Assembly (NCBI RefSeq): GCF_000264905.1
Contig: NW_006763154.1
Span: 329,482-393,481 of the forward strand
From: Stereum hirsutum FP-91666 SS1
Lineage: Eukaryota; Basidiomycota; Agaricomycetes; Russulales; Stereaceae
Length of the DNA stretch: 64,000 nucleotides
Direction: 5' to 3'
Part shown: positions 10,871 to 23,013 of the stretch, piece by piece
Layout of the letters: every line of letters begins with the position of its first letter
How positions within the stretch are numbered: the first letter of the stretch is position 1
Translations under genes and position numbers: made by a program
Notes under the pieces: model-generated
Databases searched by the model: none
Told to the model about the DNA's origin: nothing
Seen by the model: only the letters and a program-made list of their open reading frames with translations

Positions 10871-13800
10871 GTCATCCGTTTTCGCGCTCTCCTATAATTG
10901 TTGTGAGTCCATAGGTACACAATTTATACTCCCTGCTAGGTGCAACGGCGTCAAGGACAGTAAATAAAACGCACCAATATCATTTCTTCATCGTTTCTAC
11001 CGTAGCCACTGACACCTCAGACTCTTGTCTTCTTATACATCCATGTCTTCAGCGAAACGGGACAAAAAACGGCCCTCCCGTTAACTGTGTCTGTACCTGT
11101 GTCATGCATGAGACGTGCGTGAACGGGCAACGGACGTGCCCTCGAATCATCGATCCACGCACCATAAGACCGCATGCCAGCATGGGACTCCGCCCGGGTC
11201 GTTTCTCGGGAAACAGTCGGACCTTCTAGTAATTATTTTCCTAGAGTAATGATGATATTCTTTCGGGCATAGAGACAAAAAGTTAGACGAATAGGTGAGA
11301 GAAGGGGAACAAGCTCGGAACTCGACGCTTTTTCCGCGTTGGTCAGTACGCAAGGATAGAGTTCGTGTGGCGCCCAAGTTCACTGCACAGTCTCGTCGGC
11401 GCTCTTAGATTCGTTTTTCTAGGTTCCACCAACGCCGCGTGAGTGAGTTGTATCATGTAAGTATGAGCAGGTAAAAGTGCAGGTGTGTCACAGGCTCAGA
11501 CTGAGTCCTGACACACTTCCATTTGTCGGACTTTGTTTCGGCAGTTGAAAAACTGTCCACGTGATGGCGTTATGGGCGCCGTCCGTCGTTGCCTGTCAGA
11601 GACGGTGATCTCGAGCTATCCTCCCTTTCGTTCTTTTTTATGCAAGGATCAGGTACGTCCTTACATTTGGCGCGTCTTTGTATCCACAACAGATCGGTCG
11701 GTGAGCTGCCTGGTCAACCAATGTGAATGAGACTGCCTAGGCTCCGACGCGGCGGCGAAGCAAGCAGCTCACCGACAGTACTAGTCCTTGTACATTCGGG
11801 GCGCGCTCGAGTCCTTCTTAGTATCTCTATGCTGATTGTTTTGGTTTTTGTTTTTCATGTCGTGTTTTCCTGAAATATGCGCGTTTTTATCGCGGTTGGT
11901 CTTGGCGCAAAGATCGTGGAGCATGCGTGTGTGCGTTGACGTCGGTTGAGAGAAGGAGGCTGTGGACCAGACTTAGACCAGGACAGTACCTGGGGTTAAC
12001 CACAGCGTAAAGCCTCAGAATCCGCCGGCCGTATATCTTCGGCGTATTCTCTGAATTTAGGAGAACACGCCGGGAATGCGACGAGAATGTCTGAGTTGGC
12101 ATGTTCTTGTAAGTTTTGCAAGATACGGACTGAATCCGCTCAGAATGTCGCAAGATGCGACCAGGATCTTTGCGAACAAGCCCGGGTCTGCTGTAAATAG
12201 ACGGCATTGCTTGCACGCCAGGAATTTCCTTTTGTAGACCCTCTGGTTCCATTTATCGCTCCATTTTCGAGCATTTTGAAATGTTCACATATGGCCAGCC
12301 AGGAAATTAGGAAAATAATACTAGGAAACAGCTACCATGAAGCATACACTACGGACAAAACTACATATGTACTATGGGTCACGATGAATGGAAGCGAACG
12401 AACCCGCTCTGTCGCTGAACATGGTTATCCAAAGCCGCCGACTTCATCGCTTGCCGCTCTGCCTCAGAGCCCTTGGACTCGCACAACATCGCCCTGGATA
12501 GTTCGATATAGACAGATAGTATGGACTACGAAAGACTTGACCTCTGAGAATGCTAGCGAGGAAAGGACAAGGTCAGATGTGCGGTCACGGAAGCAAGGGG
12601 TCACTGGGTACTGCTGGGACGCACCTTCGACTCTTTATAATACCTGCACCCCTTGTCCTGACGGCATCCAGGTGCTATATGAAGCTATAGAACCAAAAGT
12701 GTATCAGTATGTCAGTGTGTCAGCGTGCTCAAAGGAGGGAACAAGAAAACAGTCCAGAGTGAGGAACATGGAGGAGCTCACTAAGGGAGCAAGTCCGCAC
12801 AAAAAAAAGTCTAAGTCGAGCCCGAGTGAGCGCTTGAGCTCCGGGCCTGCATAAGCGGGTTCGAAAACCTTGTTTTCTCGGATGCCAGGCGGATTCTCGT
12901 ATATCTTGGCAGTCGACAGAATTCCACGAGGACAGACAAGAACTGGACGAGAATGTCATCCCGTCGTGTTTTCTTGCATTCTCGGCAAACGCGGCACGGC
13001 GGGTTCAGGGAGATTCCCGTTGTATTGTGTAATTTGACCAGAATATGCCCTCGGCGAATTCTGGCGTTTTACGCTGTGGTTCCTGTCATGGACTAGCGCG
13101 GCCTAGAAGACGAAAGGATTAACGGGAACGGAACGGAACGCGAGAGGAGGGCAAGGTGATGCGACGATGCGTCACCATCTGAGAGTTTGGTCAAGGAACA
13201 GGACAGAGCTGTTAGGGTGCAAATAAACGATGTCATTTGTGAGTTATGTTTAGATTGAAAGAGGAACGAAAACCAGAAAAGGCTGTGAAAAGGAGGAGAA
13301 CAAGGAACGACGATGGCGACGTCACTCGCAGGAACCGGGACTCGGATAGGGGCTCACCTTTCCCCGGCTTGGCCCCAGGCTCGCACGCCACAACGCTCAC
13401 AAATGTCGATATTTGCAATTGTGGCCCGACACTCCGCCGCTTGCCATCCTCAGTACCATATTTTCCGCTCTATTTAGCTCTTACTCGGGTGGTCAAGCGC
13501 AATGCTCACCTGGCCAGCGGGTATTCCAAAGATGACCGGCTGGCAAGCTCTCGCAGAAAGAAAACCTGCTTGGTCGGCCATCCCTTTCGATCGCTATGGC
13601 ATATTATCACGTCTTCTACCAGCGAACCATGACGCATAAGCTCGCTCGAGCCTCAGTTTGCCCTTTCAAGACCGAATATAAGCCGTTTCGAGCCCGAGCA
13701 TGACCGAACCGCTTTTGCAGCCTTCAGGGTGACATGGTCGAGAAAAAGCCTGAGCAAAGTAAAAGAGACTAACTTCAACAAGCATGTTAACGCGCCACAG

Positions 13801-14038
13801 GTTCATGGGGTGGGTCGCTCCAAACGGAGCAAGCTCTACGAGGCGCGAGAAATACAGAGCGGACAGACGAAACAGATGGTGAAATAAAACAAAAAGCAAC
13901 GCCTACCTACCTGAACGTTCGAGCCAGGACCTGGACACACGCTATCTAGTATCCTGCTGTCCTCATCCACGCGCAATCCGGTAATTACCTCCATTCATGC
14001 GTTGACAGGAACATTCGTGCGACGCCCTCCTGAACTGG
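10871..14038. other. No gene supported
   Basis: About 3.2 kb. An open frame of 215 codons at 12207-12854 (+) has no motif and no splice support. GAGAATGTC and GAATTC/TCGGCG-rich words recur at about 12.0-12.2 and 12.9-13.1 kb and may be remnants of a degraded repeat, but I could not define ends. Confidence 0.45.
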
Positions 14039-14044
14039 TATAAA
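14039..14044 (+). promoter_or_regulatory. TATA box of the YGSS-repeat gene
   Basis: TATAAA lies 121 bases upstream of the ATG at 14165, a usual distance for a short-leader fungal gene. Confidence 0.6.
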
Positions 14045-14164
14045 GACCCCCGCGAGGGTACCTTCATAGTCTCTCCACCCCGTTCACCCACGAACAGCCC
14101 ACCTCCTCCCAACGCTCAACGCCCAACTCTCATAGCCCCTTCCCCTTCCTCATATCTACGTATC

Positions 14165-15205
14165 ATGTCATACGGTCGCGACAACGACAACTCGTACGGT
14201 GGAGGAAACGACTCGTACGGCGGAAACAACTCCAACTCCAACTCCAACTCCAACTCCAACTCCGATTCGTACGGCAGCTCCGGAGGAATAGGCAGCGGCG
14301 GACGTGACGAGTCTGACTCGTATGGCTCTGGCGGCGCGGGAAACAACAACACCTATGGGTCTGGTGGAGGGAGAGGTGGGGACGGTGAAGGTTATGGTTC
14401 GTCGAGGAACGAGTCCGACTCGTACGGGTCTGGTGGAGGCGGAAGGGGTGGGAACAACAACGATAGCTCCAACTCGTACGGCTCGTCGGGCGGCAACGAC
14501 AATACCTACGGCTCTTCCACCAACCGCGATCGTGACGATAATACCAATACCTACGGCTCCTCGAACAACGACTCGTACGGTTCGTCTACCGGCAACCGCG
14601 ACCGGAACGACAACAACAGCTCGTACGGTTCCAACGATAAAGACTCGTACGGGTCTTCCAACAACAACAACAACAACAACAACAACAGCAGCAACGATAA
14701 AGACTCGTATGGCTCCTCTAATAAGACTGCCCACGGTTCCTCCAACACCGACTCCTACGGCTCTTCCACCAACAACTCCAACTCGTACGGATCCAACGAC
14801 AGCGACTCGTACGGGTCTTCCAACAAGACCTCCCACGGCTCCTCTACCAGCGACACCTACGGTTCTTCCAACAACAACTCGGGTACCGCTGGCACGCACC
14901 AATCGAGCGGCAAGAGCGGAGACTGGGCGGATAAAGGTGTTGCGTACGCCGCGAAGAAGGTGGGATACAACATTGTGCGTAGGCTTTCTGTTTTTCTTTT
15001 CGTTGGTACGGGTGTTATGAGTGTGTGGCGTAGCTTGACACTCGTCGCTGGCTCATGTATTTCTTCTTCTTCTTTCGCCTCGGCTCTTCGCGATATACTA
15101 CAACTACTGACATTTATTCTTATTCTCTAGGACGAAAGCACAGCCGACAAGGTCGGCGACCAGCTCGAGGCGGGGTTGAAGAAGTTCGGGGGCGGCAGTT
15201 TCTGA
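14165..15205 (+). CDS. YGSS-repeat, Asn/Ser/Gly-rich protein
   Basis: Exon 1 is 14165-14974. The intron is 14975-15130 (GTGCGT to CTCTAG, 156 nt). Exon 2 is 15131-15205. The product is 294 residues. Residues 1 to about 240 are almost entirely Gly, Ser, Asn, Asp and Tyr, with about 20 SYGSS/TYGSS/SYGS units spaced by acidic or Asn runs. The conserved-looking tail (about 250-294) begins GDWADKGVAYAAKKVGYN and ends in a Lys/Gly-rich amphipathic helix. There is no signal peptide or membrane segment. The Tyr-rich low-complexity body resembles prion-like or stress-inducible disordered proteins, but that is only a composition argument. A TATA box precedes it. The minus-strand frame across the same region is an antisense shadow. 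Confidence 0.8.
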
Positions 15206-15989
15206 TTCTATCACGGACGGATTCTGATCTCGTCGTGGACGCGCGGACTGGTGGCAGTTTGGCTGCCGTGTTTAAGGAGCTTCGATTGATGGAAGGAGGG
15301 GGGTCGGATGGATGGATGAACGAATGAAAGGATGGACGGATGAACGAACGGATGGATGAGGAGGTTCGTGCAGCGGAGACAGTATCAACGGTCGAGGGCT
15401 CCGGACCCGCGGACTCCGAACGAAGTATACGAGTTGTTTGTATTACTGTACAATATACCGCGCCTATATCATTTCTGGCTTTCCCTTAACGTTGTACGAA
15501 AACAATCTGAATCTCAACCCGACTGCGAACTGTCGCAGGCCCCCCAAATTGCCACGCGCTAGCTTCGAATCGCCTACAGCAAAGGCTCACAGAAAAATCG
15601 TCAGCAAGCCATACACTGGGAAGTCGAGTTACATGTCGCTATTCACCCAGCGGCATGCACCCGAGTTATATCTCATGTTATGATCCTTTCGCTCGAGTCT
15701 AAGGCCGCCCGTACCTGCCCTTGTTGCGCCTTGAGTGCAACGGAACCAACGATCACTCGGGGCTCGGAGATCATGTAAGGGCATATATGTATATTCAAAA
15801 AATAAAAGGATGTAGCGGCATACAAAGGCATATCCATGTTGTGGAAAATGAAGAAGCATACGAAGTGCGACTGGTACTCATAGCGTAGGAGAAGGAATGA
15901 CGAGAAGAAGAAACAGAGAAGGGCTCAACCATCCGCGATAAGACCAGCCAACCACGACGACGAGCAGTAGAAAGAAGATAGATCCGACT
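15206..15989. other. Intergenic, converging 3' ends
   Basis: Between the plus-strand YGSS gene and the minus-strand Crinkler-type gene. GATG-rich simple sequence lies at about 15290-15360. No gene is seen. Confidence 0.6.
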
Positions 15990-18900
15990 CTAGGCAGTAG
16001 CGCTCCCCTCCATTCTCCCCAACGGACGGACGGGCTCGTTCTGGGCGGTGGTCGCAAACCGCCAAGACGGGCCAAGGTGCTTTTCGAACGGCTCACTCAA
16101 CATCAAAGCTGGAACCTGGCCCGGACGGTTCAAGCGTCTGTGCATCTCAGATACGAACCAGGCGGGAGCCTGCCAGTGGGCCGTTCCTGCGAGCGCAAAA
16201 CCACAGACGGTATGGGGAAAATTCTCCTCTGTGAGCTCTGGTGGCAGAAGGGCCGGGTCATAGGTGTTGTTCGAATCGATGTCTTCTGCGTTCCGCATCT
16301 CCTTAAGACATTCGAGGATCTCCTTGCCCTCCTTGACGAGCCACTTCCTCTTCTTTGATGAACCCTGAATATTTTGAACGAAGGTAAGAAAAATTTTGAC
16401 GAGCGGGAACGAGAACAAGGGCGAAAATGAAGACGAAAGGAATGCGCACCTTGGGTTTGTAGTATCTTCTCGGGTCGTTAGCTTGCAGGGCCTTCTCCAA
16501 CATTTCCGGCCGCAGTTTGCCATCCTTCCCGGCGGAGAGCTTGGCTTGGTCCACGACCATGATATAGTGCTTGCTCCCTTTGACCTTGTAGAACTTGATG
16601 TGATCTCCGCCATGAAAAATGTCGGGATTGATGATGCATGTTGCCCCACCATCTTTCAAATGCTCGAGTAATTCCTTGGGAGAGTTGGCCTTGAAGCCCA
16701 TCTGGGGAGAAGGTCCGAAACCGGGACCAGCTTGGGTGGCGCGCCACTTGCTATCTGGTCCTCTAAACATGGCAACGAGCTGGACTTGAAGCTTCGCCAG
16801 GAACGCAACTTCCTTGTGAAATTGATAGAGGTTTCCCAAGCTCGTGAACTTATCCCGGTGGCCGTGAACTTTAGCTGCCACGTATGAGATCTGGGGTTCG
16901 TAGGCGAAGCCGTTCATGCTGTTGTTGAGTCCAAGACGCATGCCTTGCAACAGGGTGTCAGCCACCTTCTCCGGGTACCTGGCCATTACCGCGCTAACGG
17001 TCAAGAGTTCGGTAAGATACACAGCGCCTGCACCAGAGGGATCATTGGCGTCGGTGGCGGCGTTGACGGTCACGGAGGGTTCACTGGTGGTATCACCGTT
17101 GTCGTCGTCATCGTCACTGTCGTCGTCATTGTCAATGTCGTCGATGTCGTCGTCGATGTCGTCGTCGATGTCGTTGGCCTCGTCGGCACCGTCATCGGGG
17201 GCAGCATTGTTGGTGGCGATCACTGGCCCTTCGGGGACAACGCGGGGGGTGACGATCTTGGAGACGGTGAGATGGCCAATGCCGACCTCGATTAACCTCT
17301 TCTGATCGCCGTCCAGTGCGGTATACAGTCCTTGAATAGCAAGACGCGTCACCATCTCGAAAATACAGCGTTTGGTGTCTAGGCCGCACACAGCGATAAG
17401 TTCGTGAAGATGCAGGATTTCAATCGACGACGTACCCTGATCGAACTCCTCGAACATGTCCCAGTCGATTATTTGGCCGGTAGCGTTTATCGCGTCTTCC
17501 TCTCTCTTTGATAGGGCAGACTCAGCAGACTCAAACTTTCCACCATCCGTAAGAAAGAAGCCTCCCAGTCTCAGAACAAACGCGGTGAGAAATCGGTGAG
17601 GAGATTTTGTTCCTGTGCGCAAAATCAGTTCACAGCAACACGTCGTGACCCGATATCTACAAAATGAAGATACATTCTTGAGTAAAGTCTCATACGAGCG
17701 AAGAGTGATGCAATGGCACTCACCGACCACGAAGTATGAGGGTCATGCGAACGACGAGATAGTCAAAGGATTCCTCGGAGATACCAATCTCGTCGGCCCA
17801 GGGCCGGAGTTTGTGTACTATATAGCGCCGTTGCTCCGCCTTGTCGAAGAATCCGTCTGCCATAGTGAGTTCCACGATACGCGCGTTCAAACGAGCCGTC
17901 GTAGACTGCAGGGCAACATCGAAGATTTTCGGTGACAGACTGATCCCAGAGATCACACATCTTGTGAATATCTTGGGCTTCATGAGGTTTTCTACCACCG
18001 GGGTCAGAAGCGGTCGAGACTTATTGCGGTTGGAGGCGGAGAGAAAGTGCACGGAGCCGAATTTAGATGCGAGGGCCTGTGCTTCGTCAATGAATAAAGG
18101 ACAGTCCTCAACGAGATCCGGGTAGTCAGAGCAGAGACCCTCCCAGTAGTGATTCAGGAGCCACTCGCATGCGTAGGGTGAGGCGAATCGAAGCACTCTG
18201 AGGAGACGCTCATAAATATCCGGGTGCCCGGGAGTCGAGCAAAATAACGTTGGATCCAGCTGAACAATACCACAGTCCCGCTTCCGCTCCTTAGAAGACA
18301 AGTCGGCCGGTTGGCTGTCGAGAACTTTCCGTATGACTGCGAGGCGACTCACAAGCAGGCTCATGCAGAAATCCTTGACAAGAGAGATATTAGTATCTGC
18401 CTGTCCTGGGTTGGTGGTGATCTCCTTGAATTCGCTCCTCTGTTCCAGGTGCTCGAGCGCGGTCTGCATGTCGTGAGAGCCGCGGCCCACGGCGTCGTCA
18501 GCGAACACCCCCCCGTGTGCCCCAGTTGGACAGGTGAAAAGGACGCCGAAATGTTCCAAAAGGTCTCGTGCGCATGTAAGACTCTTTCCGCTTCCGGAAC
18601 TGCCTTTGAGAAGCCTTCAAAAATATCAGTGTGGTCCATGACGCAAGGAAAAGGCTGAACTTATGTGATCTGACCTCGGACGCAGATACCAGCGACCTGA
18701 CGATCAAGCGCAGGAGAATCCGAATCTAACGCATCCTGCATGAAGAGCCTTGATCCTTTGCCAACATGGTAGCGATCAGATAGTCGATGGGACTTCAGGT
18801 TATCGAAGACGGGCTTGTATTCCACAAAAACATTGTCGAATTTTTGTTGGATAATTTTAGGACCATCTTTCTTGGGTGTGTCTACCACGTTTGGTCAGAA

Positions 18901-19132
18901 CAGGGGCAAAAACGGGAAAGAGTAAATTGTGTAGCTCACAAGGTGCTACCATAGCTGGCTCACGTACAACTGTAGCGGCTGGTGTGAAACATATCAGATC
19001 ATTATACATTGATGATGAAAGAGTGGACGTACGGATGGGAACGGCCTCTGGTATGTAAGGTCGATCTGACCACGCTTCTATGGTTCGAGTCAATATTAAC
19101 GGTTTTATAGGAGCTAAGGAAAGACTTGCCAT
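15990..19132 (-). CDS. Crinkler-type protein: P-loop NTPase with REase-fold nuclease
   Basis: Exons are 19132-19033, 18969-18964 (6 nt), 18881-18675, 18603-17724, 17656-16450 and 16364-15990; all phases agree and give 924 residues. The start context CCACCATGG is ideal. The header has EAWSDRPYIPEAVPI, followed by TPKKDGPKIIQQKFD and FVEYKPVFD. The NTPase has Walker A GSSGSGKS at about residue 105 and Walker B LFIDEAQ at about 275. An Asp/Ile-rich acidic tract lies at about 556-585. The C-terminal part has a PD-(D/E)xK-like pattern near residues 740-765 (PDIFHGGDHI, then VVDQAKL). The NTPase-REase pairing is the basic Crinkler architecture described for eukaryotic effectors. Roles proposed for the family are host-directed effector or an internal conflict function; the sequence does not decide which. 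No secretion signal is seen. The C-terminal 125 residues have no recognised domain. Confidence 0.8.
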
Positions 19133-19718
19133 GGTGGACGAGTTTATAATAGTATGGTAATAAGACAGATAAGTCCTTCCCGGCCCTTAGCAGGTCTTGA
19201 AAGAGCCTTATCAATGTTTCAAGACTTTCATGCACATCAAGAAGTGAAGAGGCATCCTGTTCGTTCGCCGTACGATGTATTGCAAAACATCTGAGGACAC
19301 AGTGTGGGCTCATATACCCCCACTCTCGGGATGGTTTCTTCATACTCTTCTCTGCGGCCGTCACCAGTTGTTGACACCTTCCTTCGTACACTGCCTTGTC
19401 ATTGTCCGACAGGCTCTCCCATTGGGGGATGAAGAAACGAGCAAATGGTGTCCTTGCCACAGCCTGTGGGAATGACGTAGTAGCTAGAGTGAGTGGATGC
19501 GGAGCGTCGAACACTGCTACAGGTGACCACAGGCATTGAACTTGGGCAAGAGGGTCGGGTTCAGATGAAGGGGATCGTCGACTGTCAAGAAGCTGTTGAT
19601 TGAGATCCCCAGTCGGGGCGAAAAACTCGAGTTCTTCTGAAGAACCACGGCGACGTCGCTTTGATGCCCGTGAGGAAGAGGCGAAAAAGTCCCGGATTTT
19701 CCGCCTTCCTTTAGCCAT
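19002..19718 (-). CDS. Possible separate ORF upstream of and overlapping the Crinkler-type gene
   Basis: The ATG at 19718 opens about 235 codons. The product starts MAKGRRKIRDFFASSSRASK followed by an Arg run, a nuclear-localisation-like start, then a mixed globular-looking part. The frame runs across the start of the Crinkler-type gene (19132) in another register, so its true 3' end or splicing is unknown. It could be a gene of its own, an alternative 5' exon of the Crinkler-type gene, or chance. It is divergent from the plus-strand gene starting at 20092. Confidence 0.35.
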   Translation of the reverse strand: MAKGRRKIRDFFASSSRASKRRRRGSSEELEFFAPTGDLNQQLLDSRRSPSSEPDPLAQVQCLWSPVAVFDAPHPLTLATTSFPQAVARTPFARFFIPQWESLSDNDKAVYEGRCQQLVTAAEKSMKKPSREWGYMSPHCVLRCFAIHRTANEQDASSLLDVHESLETLIRLFQDLLRAGKDLSVLLPYYYKLVHHGKSFLSSYKTVNIDSNHRSVVRSTLHTRGRSHPYVHSFIINV

Positions 19719-20091
19719 AGCACTTTCCAAGAATCGAAGAACAGAGCGAGCAGGGTCGGGGCTAGAGAGTCAAGAAAGTTACCGAGTCCTTATGAGGAGG
19801 GAGGCCGGGGGTGATGGTGGAAGAGAGGAGAGACGCGGAGAAGAAAGAGCAGGCGACACGAGAGCTTTGAACGGCCGACGTTGGGTTTGCGGATCGTTCC
19901 GCGTCTGTGTCGTGCAAGCGAGGAAGATAACGGTCGGGCCCGACGCATGGCGTGACTCGTTTGGACACCGTGGCACCGTGGAAAAGCGGACCGCAGCGGC
20001 CGACGCGCTCGCGTCATGCCACGTGCCCGGTTCCTTTCACCTCGACTACCGCATACGTCCTTTCACGCTTGGACAATCCAGTCTATGTACG

Positions 20092-22382
20092 ATGTACCCA
20101 CTTCAAGCCATACAGAATTGCACAGAAAGGAAACGTCGACGCGAAGATGTCGATAGCCCAGATGTACCGCCAGCAAAGCGGCATCACCAGCGACATCTGA
20201 CATCCACACCATCGAAGCGTAAGGCGCGTCTCTCGACGAAGCCAGCCCTCTCGACTCAGAGACGCTATTCTCTGAGGGCAACCGCAGAACGAACACGAAG
20301 CAATATCGCAAAAAATCTAGCTCATATCCCAGTTGCTCCCGCTCCTCTTCCCATTCCAACCCCAGTTCCCGCCCCAATCCTTCCGACAACCCGCATCCCC
20401 ACCAAACGTCTACGCAACGCTCTGGAAGCCGATATTTGTGAAGAGCCACCGGCAAAGCGTCACCACCAGCGACATCTGACATCCCCACCACCGAAACGTA
20501 AGACCCGTTCATCGACAAGGGCGACCGCCCCTACCCAGAGCCGTTATTCGCTCAGGAACACTGCAGATCGCGTTAGAAGGAATACCGCTGCAACACACAA
20601 TCCGACTATCCTAGCTCCCATTCCCGCTCCAGCCCCGGCTCACGCCCTAATCGTCTCTCCGCCTCCCGTCCTCACGAAGCGTCGACACCTCACTGTCGAC
20701 AACGATTTCGACGTTGATGTCTCCGAAGAACCCCATGCAAAGCGTTATCGTCTGGCACCGTCACCTTCGAAACACGCGAGCCATTCGTCGACCAGGCCAG
20801 ACATCATCATTCAGAGCCGTTATTCTCTTAGGATGACTGCAGATCGTATGCGAAGAAACATTGCAGCGACTCCTCCTCGCAATCCAGCCGCTACTCCCCC
20901 TTGTATCCCCGTACGACCCACTGCTCGTGGATCAATGCCTGCCTCTCCGATCTTCACGGCCCCTGCCCCAACTTCCCCTGACGCTCCTGCTCCTGCTCCT
21001 CCTTCAGCTCGCACCTCTGGTCGTATCGAAACTCGCCGTATCCCCATCCAAAGCTCCAATACCGCCGCAACTCCCCTTCCCCTTCATCCTTTGGCAGGAA
21101 TCCCCACTCGTCCTCCCGTTGATGTCTCGGTTACCAGCATGACGTTTAAACGCACGCATGTGCCTTGGGGTCAACTTCCCGAACGCCAGCAAACTCGTCT
21201 GTCCACAGTATGGGATGCTATGATCATTCGGCTATGGAGGAGACATTCCCTGTTTAGTTTTGGGGGCCTTGATACCTATGGCCGAGCGCTGGGTCTATCG
21301 TCCTGCGACGAGCCTGATGATCTCATGACGCTGGCCGCGCTCGATAAATACCCAGACCTCGATGATATTGTCATTGCTTTTCGCAAGGATTTTCACCAAC
21401 TTCATGAGTTTTGTAACCATCGTGAGTGCAGCTACTCAATTTTACTTATCCCTTCACTCACTGAGGAATCTCAGGTGCCTTCCATGACGACCTCGACGCC
21501 TCTATTGACGCGGCATTATCAAGATTAGAGCCCTTGTTTATCCCCTCGGCAGTACTTCATCGCTCCTCGTACCGGACACCAAGACACAATACTCATTACA
21601 ATCCTTTCGCATTTGAAGAGCTTGCATTTCCCCGCTTCTCCATACTGGAGCACGTATGGGATATATTTGTACGGCGAAAGTGCGTTGAGAATTCCCCTCT
21701 TATTCTCATTTCTTTCATTCAGTCGAACCTACTCTTCTGTAGACCACATCAGACCCCGAAGCCCGAACCGCAGACTCTGGAGCTCGTGTACGGCGTAAGC
21801 GCATGTTGGGGTCTCTATTTTGCATATTCGCCAAACAAAACAGTAGAAGAAGCTCGCAAGAGTAATATGTCACAGGACCTCATCCTCGCCATCCAGGAGC
21901 TCGGTGCCACCATCGACACTGCGACTCTCAGCCCTGAAGCTATATCACGCCGCGCCGCCATAGCCGAGCTCTGTTTCTACACCCTTTACCTCACCCGAAT
22001 TATCGTGCTCTCCCGATTCTTGGAATGTCTTCCTCAAGACATATTTGTGCGATTTGCACGCTCAGAATGGGCCGTTTTTCAACGTGACCCACCTCGTACA
22101 TCGGAGGGCGATGATGTTTTCTCCGTAGTCTATCGACATGTCGCGAAGGCTCGACGCTCCATTGCGGGTCTCAAGCGGACGGTAGAAACTCGTTTCGAAA
22201 CTTTAGTTTACAAAAACAAACATCTATTCAACGACCAAAGTGACCCCGCCTCGATAATTCCATTCTACCTCGCAGTTGACGAAGTCGACACTCCCGTTGG
22301 CCAAACTCCGCTGAGCGGTCGCCGTCCCGCTTGCTCACGCTCCAGTGTCAATGCCCTCTTCTTCGGATTCGATACCCCGTGA
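20092..22382 (+). CDS. Basic repeat-containing protein, unknown family
   Basis: Exons are 20092-21421, 21475-21679 and 21743-22382, giving 724 residues. The third exon join is less sure: the 63-nt intron 21680-21742 (GTGCGT to CTGTAG, pyrimidine-rich) keeps the frame, and reading through adds 21 residues. The first 270 residues hold three copies of a unit of about 65 residues. Each has a basic PAKRHHQRHL or AKRYRL segment, a Ser/Thr-Lys spacer and a conserved (R/S)RYSLR.TA(E/D)R.R.N end. Pro/Ala-rich linkers follow. The second half (from about residue 360) is globular, with TFKRTHVPWGQLPERQQTRL, FGGLDTYGRALGL and a helical C-terminal part. Basic segments suggest nuclear location. I know no family with this layout. 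Confidence 0.7.
20128..20880 (+). repeat. Three tandem coding repeats inside the basic protein gene
   Basis: Units are at about 20128-20304, 20404-20598 and 20674-20880. Units 1 and 2 share CAAAGCGTCACCACCAGCGA-like DNA (CACCAGCGACATCTGACATC is identical). All three end in a CGTTATTC(T/G)CT-like block. The similarity at DNA level suggests fairly recent internal duplication. Confidence 0.7.
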
Positions 22383-23013
22383 GACGCTTAGCATACCATG
22401 TGCGTATCTGCTTTGACCCTTACCCCTTCGTCTCCCGTCTCACCTATTCTGACCGCCGTTGCTTCCTCATCCTTAGTTGCCACCATTCACTGACTTGAGT
22501 TCGACCTCGTCGATCACATTGCCAGGCCCCTGCATCTCGCATTTGCTGTCGCGGTAGGAGGATACCGCCGCAGCCAGGACAGTCTTCGTCAGTGCTCAGC
22601 GGTTTCTTTGCGGCCGGTCTTGTTCCCTGCAACGTCCTGGGCCACGATACCGTATCATAGCCCGTTCACGCCACTTCAAGCTAATGGCCCCGAGCGTGTC
22701 AGGCCTGCCTGGCTTACCAATACGCATGTCGAGGTCTATGCCCCGATCCAGTCCATTGCCAGCAATCAGCTGGCTTCGGAAGCTAGCTCTTCCGAGTCGA
22801 TTCTCGTGTGGCGTTTCTACATACTCGACCGTCTTCGTGGATCTGACAGTCGTAGACGTGTTCTCTGCTCCTACGACGTCGCAATGTCGGTCCACCTCTC
22901 GCGTACTGCGACCACGTCCTATCAGCTCGATCACACTTCTCTTTTTGCTTTCGCAGCGTGACCGACGCTCGCTATCCCTCATTTATCCCTCTTCTCCTCG
23001 TATCGGTTACAAG
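22383..23013. other. No gene supported
   Basis: Downstream of the basic repeat protein. Open frames exist on both strands but show no coherent splicing. The word CCGATCCAGTCCATTGCCAG near 22743 faintly resembles the following tandem repeats. Confidence 0.4.

Noticed and set aside
12207..12854. 215-codon plus ORF
   Set aside because: No motif, no splice signals and mixed composition, in an AT-balanced intergenic stretch.
14168..14902. 244-codon minus ORF across the YGSS gene
   Set aside because: Valine/arginine-rich shadow of the SYGSS codons; no start context, and the plus gene has splice and TATA support.
16916..17305. Plus-strand Ser/Val-rich ORFs
   Set aside because: Antisense of the Asp-rich tract of the Crinkler-type gene.
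19600..20091. Plus-strand extension upstream of the ATG at 20092
   Set aside because: It is antisense to the minus-strand ORF starting at 19718 and has no conserved repeat pattern; the repeat-bearing protein starts well at 20092.
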